Source of the DNA: Arthrobacter sp. ATA002
GTDB taxonomy: Bacteria; Actinomycetota; Actinomycetes; Actinomycetales; Micrococcaceae
Assembly (NCBI RefSeq): GCF_026898095.1
Contig: NZ_CP114015.1
Location: 3,038,001-3,102,000, forward strand
Direction: 5' to 3'
Length of the DNA stretch: 64,000 bases
Under the pieces are notes generated by a model. That model saw only the letters and a program-made list of their open reading frames with translations. It searched no databases and had not been told where the DNA came from. Position numbers and translations under genes: made by a program. Shown in pieces: positions 38,964 to 47,784 of the stretch (position 1 is the stretch's first letter; each line of letters starts with the position of its first letter).

Positions 38964-41407
38964 CCGCTACGCTGACCCGGCCGCCGCTTGAGGGCCCTGC
39001 CGCTCCCCCGCCCGCAGCCCGTGCCCGGCCGCCGTGGGACTGGGCCTCCGCGGGAGCCAGCGCCGCCGCGGTGCTGCTGTGCGCTTACAGCCTGCACGGC
39101 GTCTTCGACGGCTGGGCCTGGTTTCCGCCGCTGTTCCTCACTGCCGCCGCCGTGGTCTCCGCCATGGCCGCTGCCCGCCGGTTCCGGGTCCCCACCGCCC
39201 TGGTTCCGGCCGCCGGGCTGGCTGCCCTGGCCCTGGTCCTGACCTGGCTGTTTGCGGCCTCGACGGCCCTGTTGGGGCTGCTGCCCACGGGCGCGACGCT
39301 GAACCGCAGCGGGCAGCTCATCAACGAAGCGCAGGCCACCATCATGAACCAGGTGCCTCCGGTGCTGTCCGATCCGGGAATTGTCTTCATCGCCTGTCTG
39401 GGCACCGGTCTCATTACGCTGCTGGTGGACACGCTCGCCACCACCCTGCGGATGCCTGCAGCCAGCGGACTCGGCCTGCTGGCCCTGCTCACGGTGCCGG
39501 CGGTCCTGAAGCCGGACAGCATCGGGGTGTTCCCGTTTATCCTGGCCGGCGCCGGATACCTGCTGATCCTGGCCACGGGCTCGTGGCAGGACCGTCCCCG
39601 CAGCGCACCTGCCGACCGCCGCCCGCCGGGCCGGCAATTGGGCATCGCCGCGGGAATCGGCGCCGCGGCACTCGTCGCCGCACTGGCCGTGCCCGCCGCC
39701 CTCCCGGGATTCAACCAGGGGACCTTTCCGCAGGGATCCCGGCTGAACATTTGGACCGGCCAATCCGGATTGAACCCGGTGGTCGCCCTGGGCAATGACC
39801 TTCGCCAGCCTTCGGCATCGGGCCGGATCCGCTACGCCACCGATTCGGGGCAGGCCGTCTACCTGCGCTCCACCACGCTGGAAGACTTCTCCGGCCAGCG
39901 CTGGGCACCGGATCTACGGTCGGATACGCGCCGGTCCGGCCTGGAGGACATGGTTCCGGAGGACGGGGACGGGCCGGCCGGGGGCGTGTCGACGGTCACC
40001 ACCCGGGTCCGGTCCGATACCTATGCCAGTCCCTGGCTCCTGGCCCCCTATGCTCCGGTGGAGGTCAGCGGCGCTGCCGGCCGGTTCAGCTGGGATCCGA
40101 AAAACATGACCATCATTTCCGAGGCGAACAACGGCACGACGCGCCTGGATTACGAGGTGCAGAGCGCATCCCGAACCATCTCCGCCGACTCCCTGCGGGT
40201 GCTGGAACCCGCGCCGGAGGGTGCCGTTGACTCGATCTTCACCGACCTTCCGGAGGACCTGCCCGAAAGCATCCGCGAAGCGACCCGCACCGCCACCGCC
40301 CGGGCCAACGGCCCCTACGAAGAGGCCATGGCCATCCAGGCCTATCTGCGCGGCCAGGACTTCACGTATTCACTCGACGCCCCGGTGGAAGGCGGCTACG
40401 ACGGAAACGGCATGGACGTCCTGGACCGTTTCCTCGAGGAAAAATCCGGCTACTGCGTCCACTACGCGGCGGCAATGGCCGTCATGGCCCGGGACGCAGG
40501 CATCCCCAGCCGGATGGCCCTGGGGTTCGCGCCCGGACGGTCCACCGGAAACACCGTGCAGAACCTGCGCGGGCAGGACCTGAGGGAGTACGAGGTGGAC
40601 TCCCGGGACGCGCACGCGTGGCCGGAACTCTATTTCGAGGGCATGGGCTGGGTCCGGTTTGAGCCGACTCCGTCCCGCGGGTCCGTCCCCTCGTATGCTC
40701 TGCAGCCGCGTCCCGACATTCAGGAAACTCCCGGGCCGGACGACCTGCTCAACGTTGACCGGCCGCTGCCGGAAACCGTTCCGCAGCCCGCCGTTCCGCC
40801 GCCCGCGCCCGCCCCGTCGGCTCCGGTGGAACCGGCTGACACCGGAGTGGGACAAGCCGCAGCTGCCGGACTGGCCGTCGTCACCGCCGCGGCTGCACTG
40901 CTGAGCCCGTGGGCGCTGCGGGTCCGCCGCCGCCGTCTCCGCCGGCGCGGAGTGGCCGGCCACGGCCGGCCTCCAAGCGGTGCCGGAGGAACGGCGGGTC
41001 CCAACCGGCCGCCCTCCGGGCCTGCTTCCCTGGCCTGGGATGAGGCCGCCGACACCGGCCTGGACTTTGGCCATGTACCGGCGAAATCCGAGTCACCCCG
41101 GGCCTACGCCGCGCGCCTGGCGGACGATGCCCGGCTGGCGGACGGTCCTTCGCTCGCCCTGGAGCGGCTCCGGGAGGCCTATGAGCAGGAGGTCTACGCA
41201 GCACCGGGCGCCGTCCGGGGTGCCCCCGGACCCGGGCGGGGGCTTGAGCCCGGGCCTGGAACCGGCGGTGCGGCGGATGACCGGGCCGGCCGGCTCTGGG
41301 CCGATGTCACGGCGGTGCAGGACGGCCTCGCCGCCTCAGCATCGTGGACCGCCCGGCTTCGGGCACGGTACTTCCCGGCGTCGCTGGCATCCCGGTTCCG
41401 CCGCTAG
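38960..41407 (+). CDS. TgpA-like transmembrane transglutaminase
   Basis: An intact 815-residue protein: about six or more N-terminal membrane helices (DUF3488-like), a large extracytoplasmic transglutaminase domain with catalytic Cys in EKSGYCVHYAAAMAVMARDA (about residue 499) and His in DSRDAHAWPELYFEGMGW (about residue 551), then a Pro-rich stretch, another helix and a cytoplasmic tail (DUF4129-like). The extracellular Cys-His pair suggests peptide-bond or isopeptide chemistry at the cell surface; substrate unknown. It is the last gene of the moxR-DUF58-tgpA operon. Confidence 0.93.
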   Translation: MTATLTRPPLEGPAAPPPAARARPPWDWASAGASAAAVLLCAYSLHGVFDGWAWFPPLFLTAAAVVSAMAAARRFRVPTALVPAAGLAALALVLTWLFAASTALLGLLPTGATLNRSGQLINEAQATIMNQVPPVLSDPGIVFIACLGTGLITLLVDTLATTLRMPAASGLGLLALLTVPAVLKPDSIGVFPFILAGAGYLLILATGSWQDRPRSAPADRRPPGRQLGIAAGIGAAALVAALAVPAALPGFNQGTFPQGSRLNIWTGQSGLNPVVALGNDLRQPSASGRIRYATDSGQAVYLRSTTLEDFSGQRWAPDLRSDTRRSGLEDMVPEDGDGPAGGVSTVTTRVRSDTYASPWLLAPYAPVEVSGAAGRFSWDPKNMTIISEANNGTTRLDYEVQSASRTISADSLRVLEPAPEGAVDSIFTDLPEDLPESIREATRTATARANGPYEEAMAIQAYLRGQDFTYSLDAPVEGGYDGNGMDVLDRFLEEKSGYCVHYAAAMAVMARDAGIPSRMALGFAPGRSTGNTVQNLRGQDLREYEVDSRDAHAWPELYFEGMGWVRFEPTPSRGSVPSYALQPRPDIQETPGPDDLLNVDRPLPETVPQPAVPPPAPAPSAPVEPADTGVGQAAAAGLAVVTAAAALLSPWALRVRRRRLRRRGVAGHGRPPSGAGGTAGPNRPPSGPASLAWDEAADTGLDFGHVPAKSESPRAYAARLADDARLADGPSLALERLREAYEQEVYAAPGAVRGAPGPGRGLEPGPGTGGAADDRAGRLWADVTAVQDGLAASASWTARLRARYFPASLASRFRR

Positions 41408-41446
41408 GCAGGCCCCGGGCCGTCGCACGGTCCGGAGCGGCCGCAC

Positions 41447-42928
41447 CTAGCCGTCGGACGGATCGGCAATGCCGACGTACTGCGTGTAGAGGTATTCCTC
41501 GATCCCTTCGGCTCCGCCTTCGCGGCCCAGTCCGGACTGCTTGACGCCGCCGAAGGGTGCTGCGGCGTTGGACACGACCCCGGCATTCAGGCCGAGCATG
41601 CCGGTTTCCAGCTTTTCGCCGATCCGCAGACCGCGGTTCAGGTCCTCGGTGAAAACGTAGGCGACGAGTCCGTATTCGGTGTTGTTGGCCAGAGCCACGG
41701 CTTCGTCCTCCGTGGCGAAGGTGACGACCGGGGCCACGGGGCCGAAGATTTCCTCCTGGAGGATCCGGGCGTCCGCGGCGACGTCCTTGAGCACGGTCGG
41801 CTGGTAAAAGTACCCCGGTCCATCGACCGGCGCGCCGCCCACAACAGCCACGGCGCCGCCGTCGACCGCGTCCACGACCAGCGAGTGCACCTTGTCCCGG
41901 CTCTTGGCGTCGATGAGCGGGCCAATTGTGGATTCGTCCTCGGTGCCCCGGGCGGTGGTCATGGCGCCGACTTTGGCAGCGAACTTTTCCGCAAACTCGT
42001 CCGCCACTGATTCATGCACGATGAACCGGTTTGCCGCGGTGCAGGCCTCGCCCATGTTCCGCAGCTTGGCGGCCATCGCACCGGTGACTGCCTTGTCAAT
42101 GTCGGCGTCTTCGAAGACCACGAACGGGGCGTTGCCGCCGAGTTCCATCGAGGTGCGCAGCACCCGGTCAGCGGCGTCGCGGATAAGGCTCTGACCCACC
42201 GGAGTGGAGCCGGTGAAGGAAACCTTGCGCAGCCGCTCGTCCTTCATGATCGGTCCGGTGACATCGCCGGCCGAGGTGGTCGACACCACGTTCAGGACTC
42301 CGGCGGGCAGCCCGGCCTCGACCATCACCGCAGCGAAAAGCTGTGAGGTCAGCGGGGTGAGTTTGGCGGGTTTGAGCACCATGGTGCAGCCGGCGGCAAC
42401 GGCGGGGGCGATCTTGCGCGTGGCCATGGCCAGCGGGAAGTTCCACGGCGTGATCAGCAGGCAGGGACCCACCGGCTTTTTGTTCACCATCAGGCGGGAC
42501 TTGCCGTCCGGGGACATGCCGTAGCGGCCGGAGACGCGGACTGCTTCCTCGGAGAACCAGCGCAGGAATTCGGCGCCGTAGGCGACCTCGCCGCGGGCTT
42601 CGGCCAGCGGTTTGCCCATCTCGAGGGTCATCAGCAGCGCAAAGTCCTCGGCCCGCTCGGTGACCAGCTCAAAGGCCCGGCGCAGGATCTCCCCGCGCTC
42701 CCGCGGGGCTGTCCTGGCCCACGCGTCCTGCGCGGCGGCGGCGGCATCCATCGCGAGGGCGCCGTCGGCGGCTGTGGCGTCGGCGATGCTCAGCAGGACT
42801 TTTCCGGTGGCCGGGTCTTCCACGTCAAAGGTTTTTCCGCCCTCCGCGTCCCGCCATTCACCATTGATCAGCAGTCCGGTGGGCACCTGGGCCAGCAGGG
42901 CGGCTTCTCGGTCAGCAGTTATATCCAT
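41447..42928 (-). CDS. gabD: NAD(P)-dependent succinate-semialdehyde-type dehydrogenase
   Basis: A 493-residue intact aldehyde dehydrogenase. Visible motifs: ITPWNFPLAMATRKIAPA (cofactor cleft), FTGSTPVGQSL, the catalytic glutamate in MELGGNAPFVVFEDAD, and the nucleophile cysteine in NMGEACTAANRF. The NKKPVGPCLLITPWNFP context and length match the succinate-semialdehyde dehydrogenase branch (4-aminobutyrate breakdown), but substrate assignment within this superfamily is approximate. GGAGG lies 7 nt before the ATG. It is monocistronic, convergent with the transglutaminase. Confidence 0.9.
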   Translation of the reverse strand: MDITADREAALLAQVPTGLLINGEWRDAEGGKTFDVEDPATGKVLLSIADATAADGALAMDAAAAAQDAWARTAPRERGEILRRAFELVTERAEDFALLMTLEMGKPLAEARGEVAYGAEFLRWFSEEAVRVSGRYGMSPDGKSRLMVNKKPVGPCLLITPWNFPLAMATRKIAPAVAAGCTMVLKPAKLTPLTSQLFAAVMVEAGLPAGVLNVVSTTSAGDVTGPIMKDERLRKVSFTGSTPVGQSLIRDAADRVLRTSMELGGNAPFVVFEDADIDKAVTGAMAAKLRNMGEACTAANRFIVHESVADEFAEKFAAKVGAMTTARGTEDESTIGPLIDAKSRDKVHSLVVDAVDGGAVAVVGGAPVDGPGYFYQPTVLKDVAADARILQEEIFGPVAPVVTFATEDEAVALANNTEYGLVAYVFTEDLNRGLRIGEKLETGMLGLNAGVVSNAAAPFGGVKQSGLGREGGAEGIEEYLYTQYVGIADPSDG

Positions 42929-43098
42929 GGGGATGCCTCCAAAACTTTACGGTCGTTACCCGGGCGCCTCGCCCGTCATCTGAACTTCACCGTATGCGCG
43001 CCCGCTTGCGGGTGTAAAGACTGAAGTGCACCACACGCCGATGCCTCGGTTGTGCAGTTGGCCAAAGCGGCGCGGACGGCGGCGCACCGGCTCCAGCC

Positions 43099-43193
43099 GG
43101 CCCGGGTCAACCGGCCCGGGGCAGCGGCCCGGGTCAACCGGCCCGGGGCAGCGGCCCGGGTCAACCGGCCCGGGGCAGCGGCCCGGGTCAACC
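43099..43193. repeat. 3.5 copies of a 27-bp GC-rich tandem repeat
   Basis: Units at 43099-43125, 43126-43152 and 43153-43179 are identical, with a half copy to 43193. Each unit contains GGCCCGGG twice, separated by TCAACC, so the array can form alternative strong hairpins. It starts 5 nt beyond the rsmI stop and ends well before gabD. It may act as a transcription terminator for rsmI or be a polymorphic tandem repeat. There are no spacers, so it is not a CRISPR array. Confidence 0.9.
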
Positions 43194-43198
43194 GCAGG

Positions 43199-44113
43199 TC
43201 AGCCGCGGGCCGCCAGGACGGCCGCGTAGAGTTCCCGCTTGCTGATGCGCGCGTCTTCGGCCACGGCGGCGACGGCGTCCTTGAGCCGTGACCCCTGGCT
43301 GATCAGGCCGTTGACGGCGGCCACATGGTCCTCGGGCTGCTCGGGCGCGGCCTCTCCGGCGCCGGCGACCACCACGGCGATTTCCCCGCGGATCTCGGAG
43401 GCCTCGGCCCATTCCAGCAGTTCACGCAGCGGGCCCCGCAGCACCTGCTCGTGCAGCTTGGTCAGCTCGCGGGCGACGGCGGCACGGCGGTCGCCGCCGA
43501 ACGCGGTGTCGAGCGCGCGCAGCATCGGTTCCAGCCGGTGCGGTGCTTCGAAGAACACCATGGTGCGCTGCTCGGAGACAAGCTCCGCCAGCCGGGCGCT
43601 GCGCTCTCCGGCCTTCCGGGGCAGGAACCCCTCAAAGCAGAACCGGTCGGTGGGCAGGCCGGACAGGGCCAGGGCGGTCAGGACAGCGGACGGGCCCGGC
43701 GCCGCCGTGACGGTCAGGCCTTCCTTCGCGGCGGCCTCCACGAGCCGGAAGCCGGGATCGGACACCGCGGGCATGCCGGCGTCGGTCACCATCAGCAGGG
43801 TGGCACCTCCGCGCACCATGTCCAGCAGATCCGCGGTGCGGCTTGCCTCGTTGTGCTCGTGGTAGCTGATAATCCGGCCCGTGGTGGAGATCTGCAGCGC
43901 CGAAACGAGCCGGTGCAGCCGCCGGGTGTCCTCGGCCGCGATCACGTCGGCGGTTTCCAGCAGCCCGATCAGCCGGTTGGTGGCATCGCCCATATTGCCG
44001 ATGGGCGTAGCCGCCAGGACTATCTGCCCTGCCGCGGCGCCGGTGCTGCCGCCGTCGTTCCGGGTGTTCTGGGGAGTACCGGGACCGGTCGTCTTCTTGC
44101 TGGAATTCACCAT
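43199..44113 (-). CDS. rsmI: 16S rRNA (cytidine-1402 2'-O) methyltransferase RsmI
   Basis: A 304-residue member of the tetrapyrrole-methylase-fold family. Visible motifs: LAATPIGNMGDATNRLIGLL, AAEDTRRLHRL, YHEHNEASR, LMVTDAGMPAVSDPG and the GPSAVLTALALSGLPTDRF region. It methylates the 2'-hydroxyl of C1402 in 16S rRNA and fine-tunes decoding. Intact; an N-terminal Gly/Thr-rich extension of about 28 residues precedes the core. It is divergent from the mannosyltransferase gene with 58 bp between starts. Confidence 0.95.
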   Translation of the reverse strand: MVNSSKKTTGPGTPQNTRNDGGSTGAAAGQIVLAATPIGNMGDATNRLIGLLETADVIAAEDTRRLHRLVSALQISTTGRIISYHEHNEASRTADLLDMVRGGATLLMVTDAGMPAVSDPGFRLVEAAAKEGLTVTAAPGPSAVLTALALSGLPTDRFCFEGFLPRKAGERSARLAELVSEQRTMVFFEAPHRLEPMLRALDTAFGGDRRAAVARELTKLHEQVLRGPLRELLEWAEASEIRGEIAVVVAGAGEAAPEQPEDHVAAVNGLISQGSRLKDAVAAVAEDARISKRELYAAVLAARG

Positions 44114-44158
44114 CTAACCCTACGCGAGTTGGGGGCGGGGAACGTCCGGGAGCCGCTA

Positions 44159-44164
44159 TAGAGT
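44159..44164 (+). promoter_or_regulatory. -10 box of the mannosyltransferase gene (leaderless candidate)
   Basis: TAGAGT (within TATAGAGT) lies 7 nt before the GTG at 44172, matching the leaderless geometry of other genes here. Confidence 0.4.
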
Positions 44165-44171
44165 GGAGCGC

Positions 44172-45808
44172 GTGAGCCTGACCGTGAGCGAAACCCCAGC
44201 CCCCGGCCCGGCGCCGCTTGTCCAGGACCCCCGTGAAGCGTACCGCTTCACCGTGCTGCGGAACCGGCTGCTGGGATGGGCGCCGGGCACCACCTTCACC
44301 CTTGGTCTCTGGGGCTGGGTCCTCCCCTGCTGGCGGCCGCCGTGGGCGGTGTGCTGCGCTTTGTCCGGCTGTCGGAGCCGCGGTCCCTGGTTTTCGACGA
44401 GACCTACTACGTCAAGGATGCCTACTCGTTCCTGGTATCCGGGTATGAGCGCGAGTGGCCCGAAGACGCCAACGCCTCGTTCAACGCGGGGAACCCCGAC
44501 ATCCTGCTGTCGACGCCGGAATATGTGGTGCATCCCCCTGTCGGCAAATGGATGATTGCGGCGGGGATGGCGCTGTTCGGCGCGGACAACAGCTTTGGCT
44601 GGCGGTTTGGCGCTGCGGCCACCGGAACCCTGACGGTCCTGCTGGTGGGCCTGATCGCCGTCCGGCTGTTCCGCTCTCCGCTGCTGGGTGGAGTTGCCGG
44701 GCTGCTGCTGGCCGTCGACGGACACCATCTCGTGCACTCACGCACGTCGCTGCTGGATGTCTTCCTGGCCTTCTGGATCGTGGCCGCGTTTGGTGCGCTC
44801 CTGCTTGACCGAGACGACGGACGGCGCCGCCTGGCCCGCAGGCTCTCCGCCGGGGCCGGCGGCGGACCGCCGGCGGCGGGAGCCCTGGTGTTCGGTCCCT
44901 GGCTGCTGTGGCGTCCCTGGCGTCTGGTGGCCGGAGTATGCCTGGGCCTGGCCGTTGGCACCAAGTGGTCGGCACTGGCGTTTGTCGCGGTGTTCGGCCT
45001 GATGACCGTGCTCTGGGACGTCGGCGCGCGCCGGGTGGCCGGCATCAGCGCCTGGCCCACCGCCGGGCTGCTTAAGGACGGGGTGCCTGCCTTCTTCACG
45101 GTCATTCCCGCGGCGGCACTGGCCTATCTGGGGTCCTGGTCGGGCTGGCTCCGGTCCGCCGACTCCTACGGGCGGAACTGGGCGCAGGACAACCCGTCGC
45201 AGGAGTGGGGCTGGCTGCCGGACTGGCTTCGTTCCCTGGCGGAATACCACCGCAGCGCCTACACCTTCCACAACGGCCTCAGCTCCGACCACACCTACGA
45301 AGCCAGCGCCTGGACCTGGCTCTTCATGGGCCGGCCGACGTCGTTCTTCTACGAATCCTCTCCGTTGGGCGTTGACGGCTGCACGGCTGAATCGTGCAGC
45401 ACCGCCGTGACCGTCCTGGGCAATCCCCTGATCTGGTGGGCGGCTGCTCTGTCACTGCTGGTCCTGCTGTTCGCCTGGATTGGCCGCCGCGACTGGCGGG
45501 CCGGAGCCGTCCTGGCGGGCGTCGCCGCCGGTTATCTCCCCTGGTTCGCGTATCCGGAACGCACCACGTTCTTCTTCTACGCCGTGTCCTTTGAACCGTT
45601 CCTGATCCTCGCCCTGACCTGGGTGCTGGGACTCGTTCTGGGCCGGCGCACCGATTCCCTCCCCCGCCGGCGGGCCGGTGCGGCGGCCGTCGCGGTCTTC
45701 CTCCTGGCGGCCGTCCTGGTAAGCGCATTCTTCCTGCCGGTCTGGACGGCCGAAACTATCCCGTATTCTGACTGGCGGCTGCGTATGTGGATGCCCAGCT
45801 GGATTTAG
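44172..45808 (+). CDS. Dolichyl-phosphate-mannose-protein mannosyltransferase (PMT, GT39; frameshifted)
   Basis: With one G restored at 44311-44314 this encodes about 545 residues. It is a polytopic membrane enzyme with the GT39 acidic motif FDETYYVKDAYSFLVSGYE in the first loop and conserved WPEDAN and HPPVGKW segments. It moves mannose from polyprenyl-phosphate-mannose to Ser/Thr of exported proteins on the outer face, as for Rv1002c in Mycobacterium, which is likewise divergent from the rsmI homologue. GTG 44172 is the likely start; GTG 44163 is possible. It lies 42 bp before the acyl-CoA ligase gene. Confidence 0.93.
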
Positions 45809-45850
45809 TCTCCATACCCATGTGCGCAGGCACAGAAAGAGAGGCCAACG

Positions 45851-47665
45851 GTGCGCGAATCCGCCACTGATTTGCTGGTCCATCTCGCCGCAGAGTCGAA
45901 CATCACCGACATCCTGGTGGGACTGCATGCGAAGACCCCCAACCATTCCCTGTTCTCGCTGAAGAGCGACGGCGGATGGAAAGACGTCAGCGCCCATGAC
46001 TTCCTGGCTTCGGTCAGCGAACTGGCCAAGGGGCTGATCGCATCCGGCGTACGCCCCGGCGACAGCGTCGCTGTCATGTCCCGGACCTGCTACGAATGGA
46101 CCTTGGTGGATCTGGCCGTTTGGTTCGCCGGCGCCGTCACGGTTCCGATCTATGAAACGTCCTCCGCCTCCCAGGTGGAGTGGATCCTGGAAGACTCCGG
46201 CGCCACCCATGTCTTCGCCGAGGATGCCCGCAAAGCCGCGGTCGTTACGGCGGCCGCGGCCGGCGCTGACCTGGATCTCCAGCTGTGGCTCATGAACGGC
46301 GACGACGCCGAAGGTGCCTTCCGTGAGCTGGTTGCCGCCGGTTCCGCGGTTGACGATGACCGGCTCGAGGCGGCACGGACCGCGGCCACGCTGGAGTCCG
46401 TGGCATCCATGGTCTATACCTCCGGGACCACGGGACGGCCCAAGGGCTGCGAGATCACGCACGGCAACTTTGCCCTGTTTGGCGTCAACATCATTGAGTT
46501 CCTGCCGGAAATGCTCAAGGAGAAGGACGTCAGCACGCTGATGTTCCTGCCGCTGGCGCATGTCCTCGCCCGGGCGGTGCAGGTCGGCTGCCTGGCCGCG
46601 GGGGTGCGCGTTGGCCATTCCGGCAGCGCCGCGGACCTGATGGGTGACCTGAAATCCTTCCAGCCCACGTTCCTGCTCGCCGTACCGCGGATCTTCGAGA
46701 AGATCTACGCCGGGGCGCAGCAGTCCGCCGAGGCCGCCGGCAAGGGCAAGCTGTTTGCGGCGGCAGCAGAGACCGCGGTGGCCTACTCCACCGCCGTCGA
46801 CGCCGCATCCCGCGGGGGCAGGGGCCCGTCGGCAGCGCTGAAGCTGCGGCACAAGCTCTTCGACAAGGTGCTGTATCCCAAGGTGCGCAACGTTTTTGGC
46901 GGCAAGCTGACCTACGCCATCAGCGGGGCGTCCGCGCTGAGCCCGCAGCTTTCGCACTTCTTCCGCGGCGCCGGCGTGATGGTGCTGGAAGGCTACGGCC
47001 TCACCGAGACCACGGCGCCCGCCACTGTGAACACCGTTCCGCTGTCCCGCGCGGGGTCGGTGGGCCTGGCCCTGCCCGGCACCGCCATCCGGATTGCCGA
47101 CGACGGCGAGGTGCTGATCAGCGGCGCCGGCGTCTTCAAGGGCTACCACAACAATCCTGAGGCCAACGCTGCCGCCTTCACGGGCGAATGGTTCCATTCC
47201 GGCGATATGGGTTCGCTGGACGACGACGGCTTCCTGACGATCACGGGCCGGAAAAAGGACATCCTGGTTACGGCCGGCGGCAAGAACGTTGCCCCCGGTC
47301 CACTGGAGGAGAAGATCCGGGAGCACCGGCTGGTGTCCCAGGCCATCGTTGTCGGCGAAGGGCGGCCGTTCGTGACGGCCCTGCTGACCCTCGACGACGA
47401 GACCCTGGCCGCATGGGCCCGCGAGAACGGTTCGGCGGTCACCACGCGAACGGCGGCGGACGACCCGGCGGTCCGGGCCACCCTGCAGGCGGCCGTGGAT
47501 GCCGCGAATGCCACGGTGTCCCAGGCGGAACAAATCCGGAAGTTCACGGTGCTGCCGCAGGACTTCTCACTGGAATCCGGCCACCTGACGGCCACGCTGA
47601 AACTGCGCCGCAACGCCGTGATCGCCGACTACTCCGCCGAGGTGGAAAAGCTCTACACGAAGTAG
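45851..47665 (+). CDS. Long-chain fatty-acid-CoA ligase / AMP-forming synthetase
   Basis: An intact 604-residue ANL-superfamily enzyme. Visible motifs: AMP-binding SMVYTSGTTGRPKGCEITHG, the GYGLTETTAP motif, WFHSGDMGSLDDDGFLTITG, and the C-terminal KNVAPGPLEEKI. It activates a carboxylic acid, probably a long-chain fatty acid, to the acyl-AMP and then to the CoA thioester. GTG 45851 is preceded by AAAGAGAGG with suitable spacing. A strong terminator follows at 47685. Confidence 0.92.
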   Translation: MRESATDLLVHLAAESNITDILVGLHAKTPNHSLFSLKSDGGWKDVSAHDFLASVSELAKGLIASGVRPGDSVAVMSRTCYEWTLVDLAVWFAGAVTVPIYETSSASQVEWILEDSGATHVFAEDARKAAVVTAAAAGADLDLQLWLMNGDDAEGAFRELVAAGSAVDDDRLEAARTAATLESVASMVYTSGTTGRPKGCEITHGNFALFGVNIIEFLPEMLKEKDVSTLMFLPLAHVLARAVQVGCLAAGVRVGHSGSAADLMGDLKSFQPTFLLAVPRIFEKIYAGAQQSAEAAGKGKLFAAAAETAVAYSTAVDAASRGGRGPSAALKLRHKLFDKVLYPKVRNVFGGKLTYAISGASALSPQLSHFFRGAGVMVLEGYGLTETTAPATVNTVPLSRAGSVGLALPGTAIRIADDGEVLISGAGVFKGYHNNPEANAAAFTGEWFHSGDMGSLDDDGFLTITGRKKDILVTAGGKNVAPGPLEEKIREHRLVSQAIVVGEGRPFVTALLTLDDETLAAWARENGSAVTTRTAADDPAVRATLQAAVDAANATVSQAEQIRKFTVLPQDFSLESGHLTATLKLRRNAVIADYSAEVEKLYTK

Positions 47666-47684
47666 CGCTGCGGCCTGCGAAAAG

Positions 47685-47725
47685 GAAACTGCACGTCTCC
47701 GGCCGGAGACGTGCAGTTTCTTTTT
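47685..47725 (+). terminator. Intrinsic terminator after the acyl-CoA ligase gene
   Basis: Perfect 16-bp arms GAAACTGCACGTCTCC and GGAGACGTGCAGTTTC around a GGCC loop, followed by TTTTT on the plus strand. The other side has AAAA, so it may also serve the convergent DUF1461 gene. Confidence 0.95.
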
Positions 47726-47784
47726 GTTGGTGCAGATTTTGCGGGTGCCAGCGGGACCGGTGCCCTCAGGCAGCCGGTTTTCGG

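Noticed and set aside
43099..43193. CRISPR-like repeat array
   Set aside because: Units are directly adjacent with no spacers and no cas genes are present.
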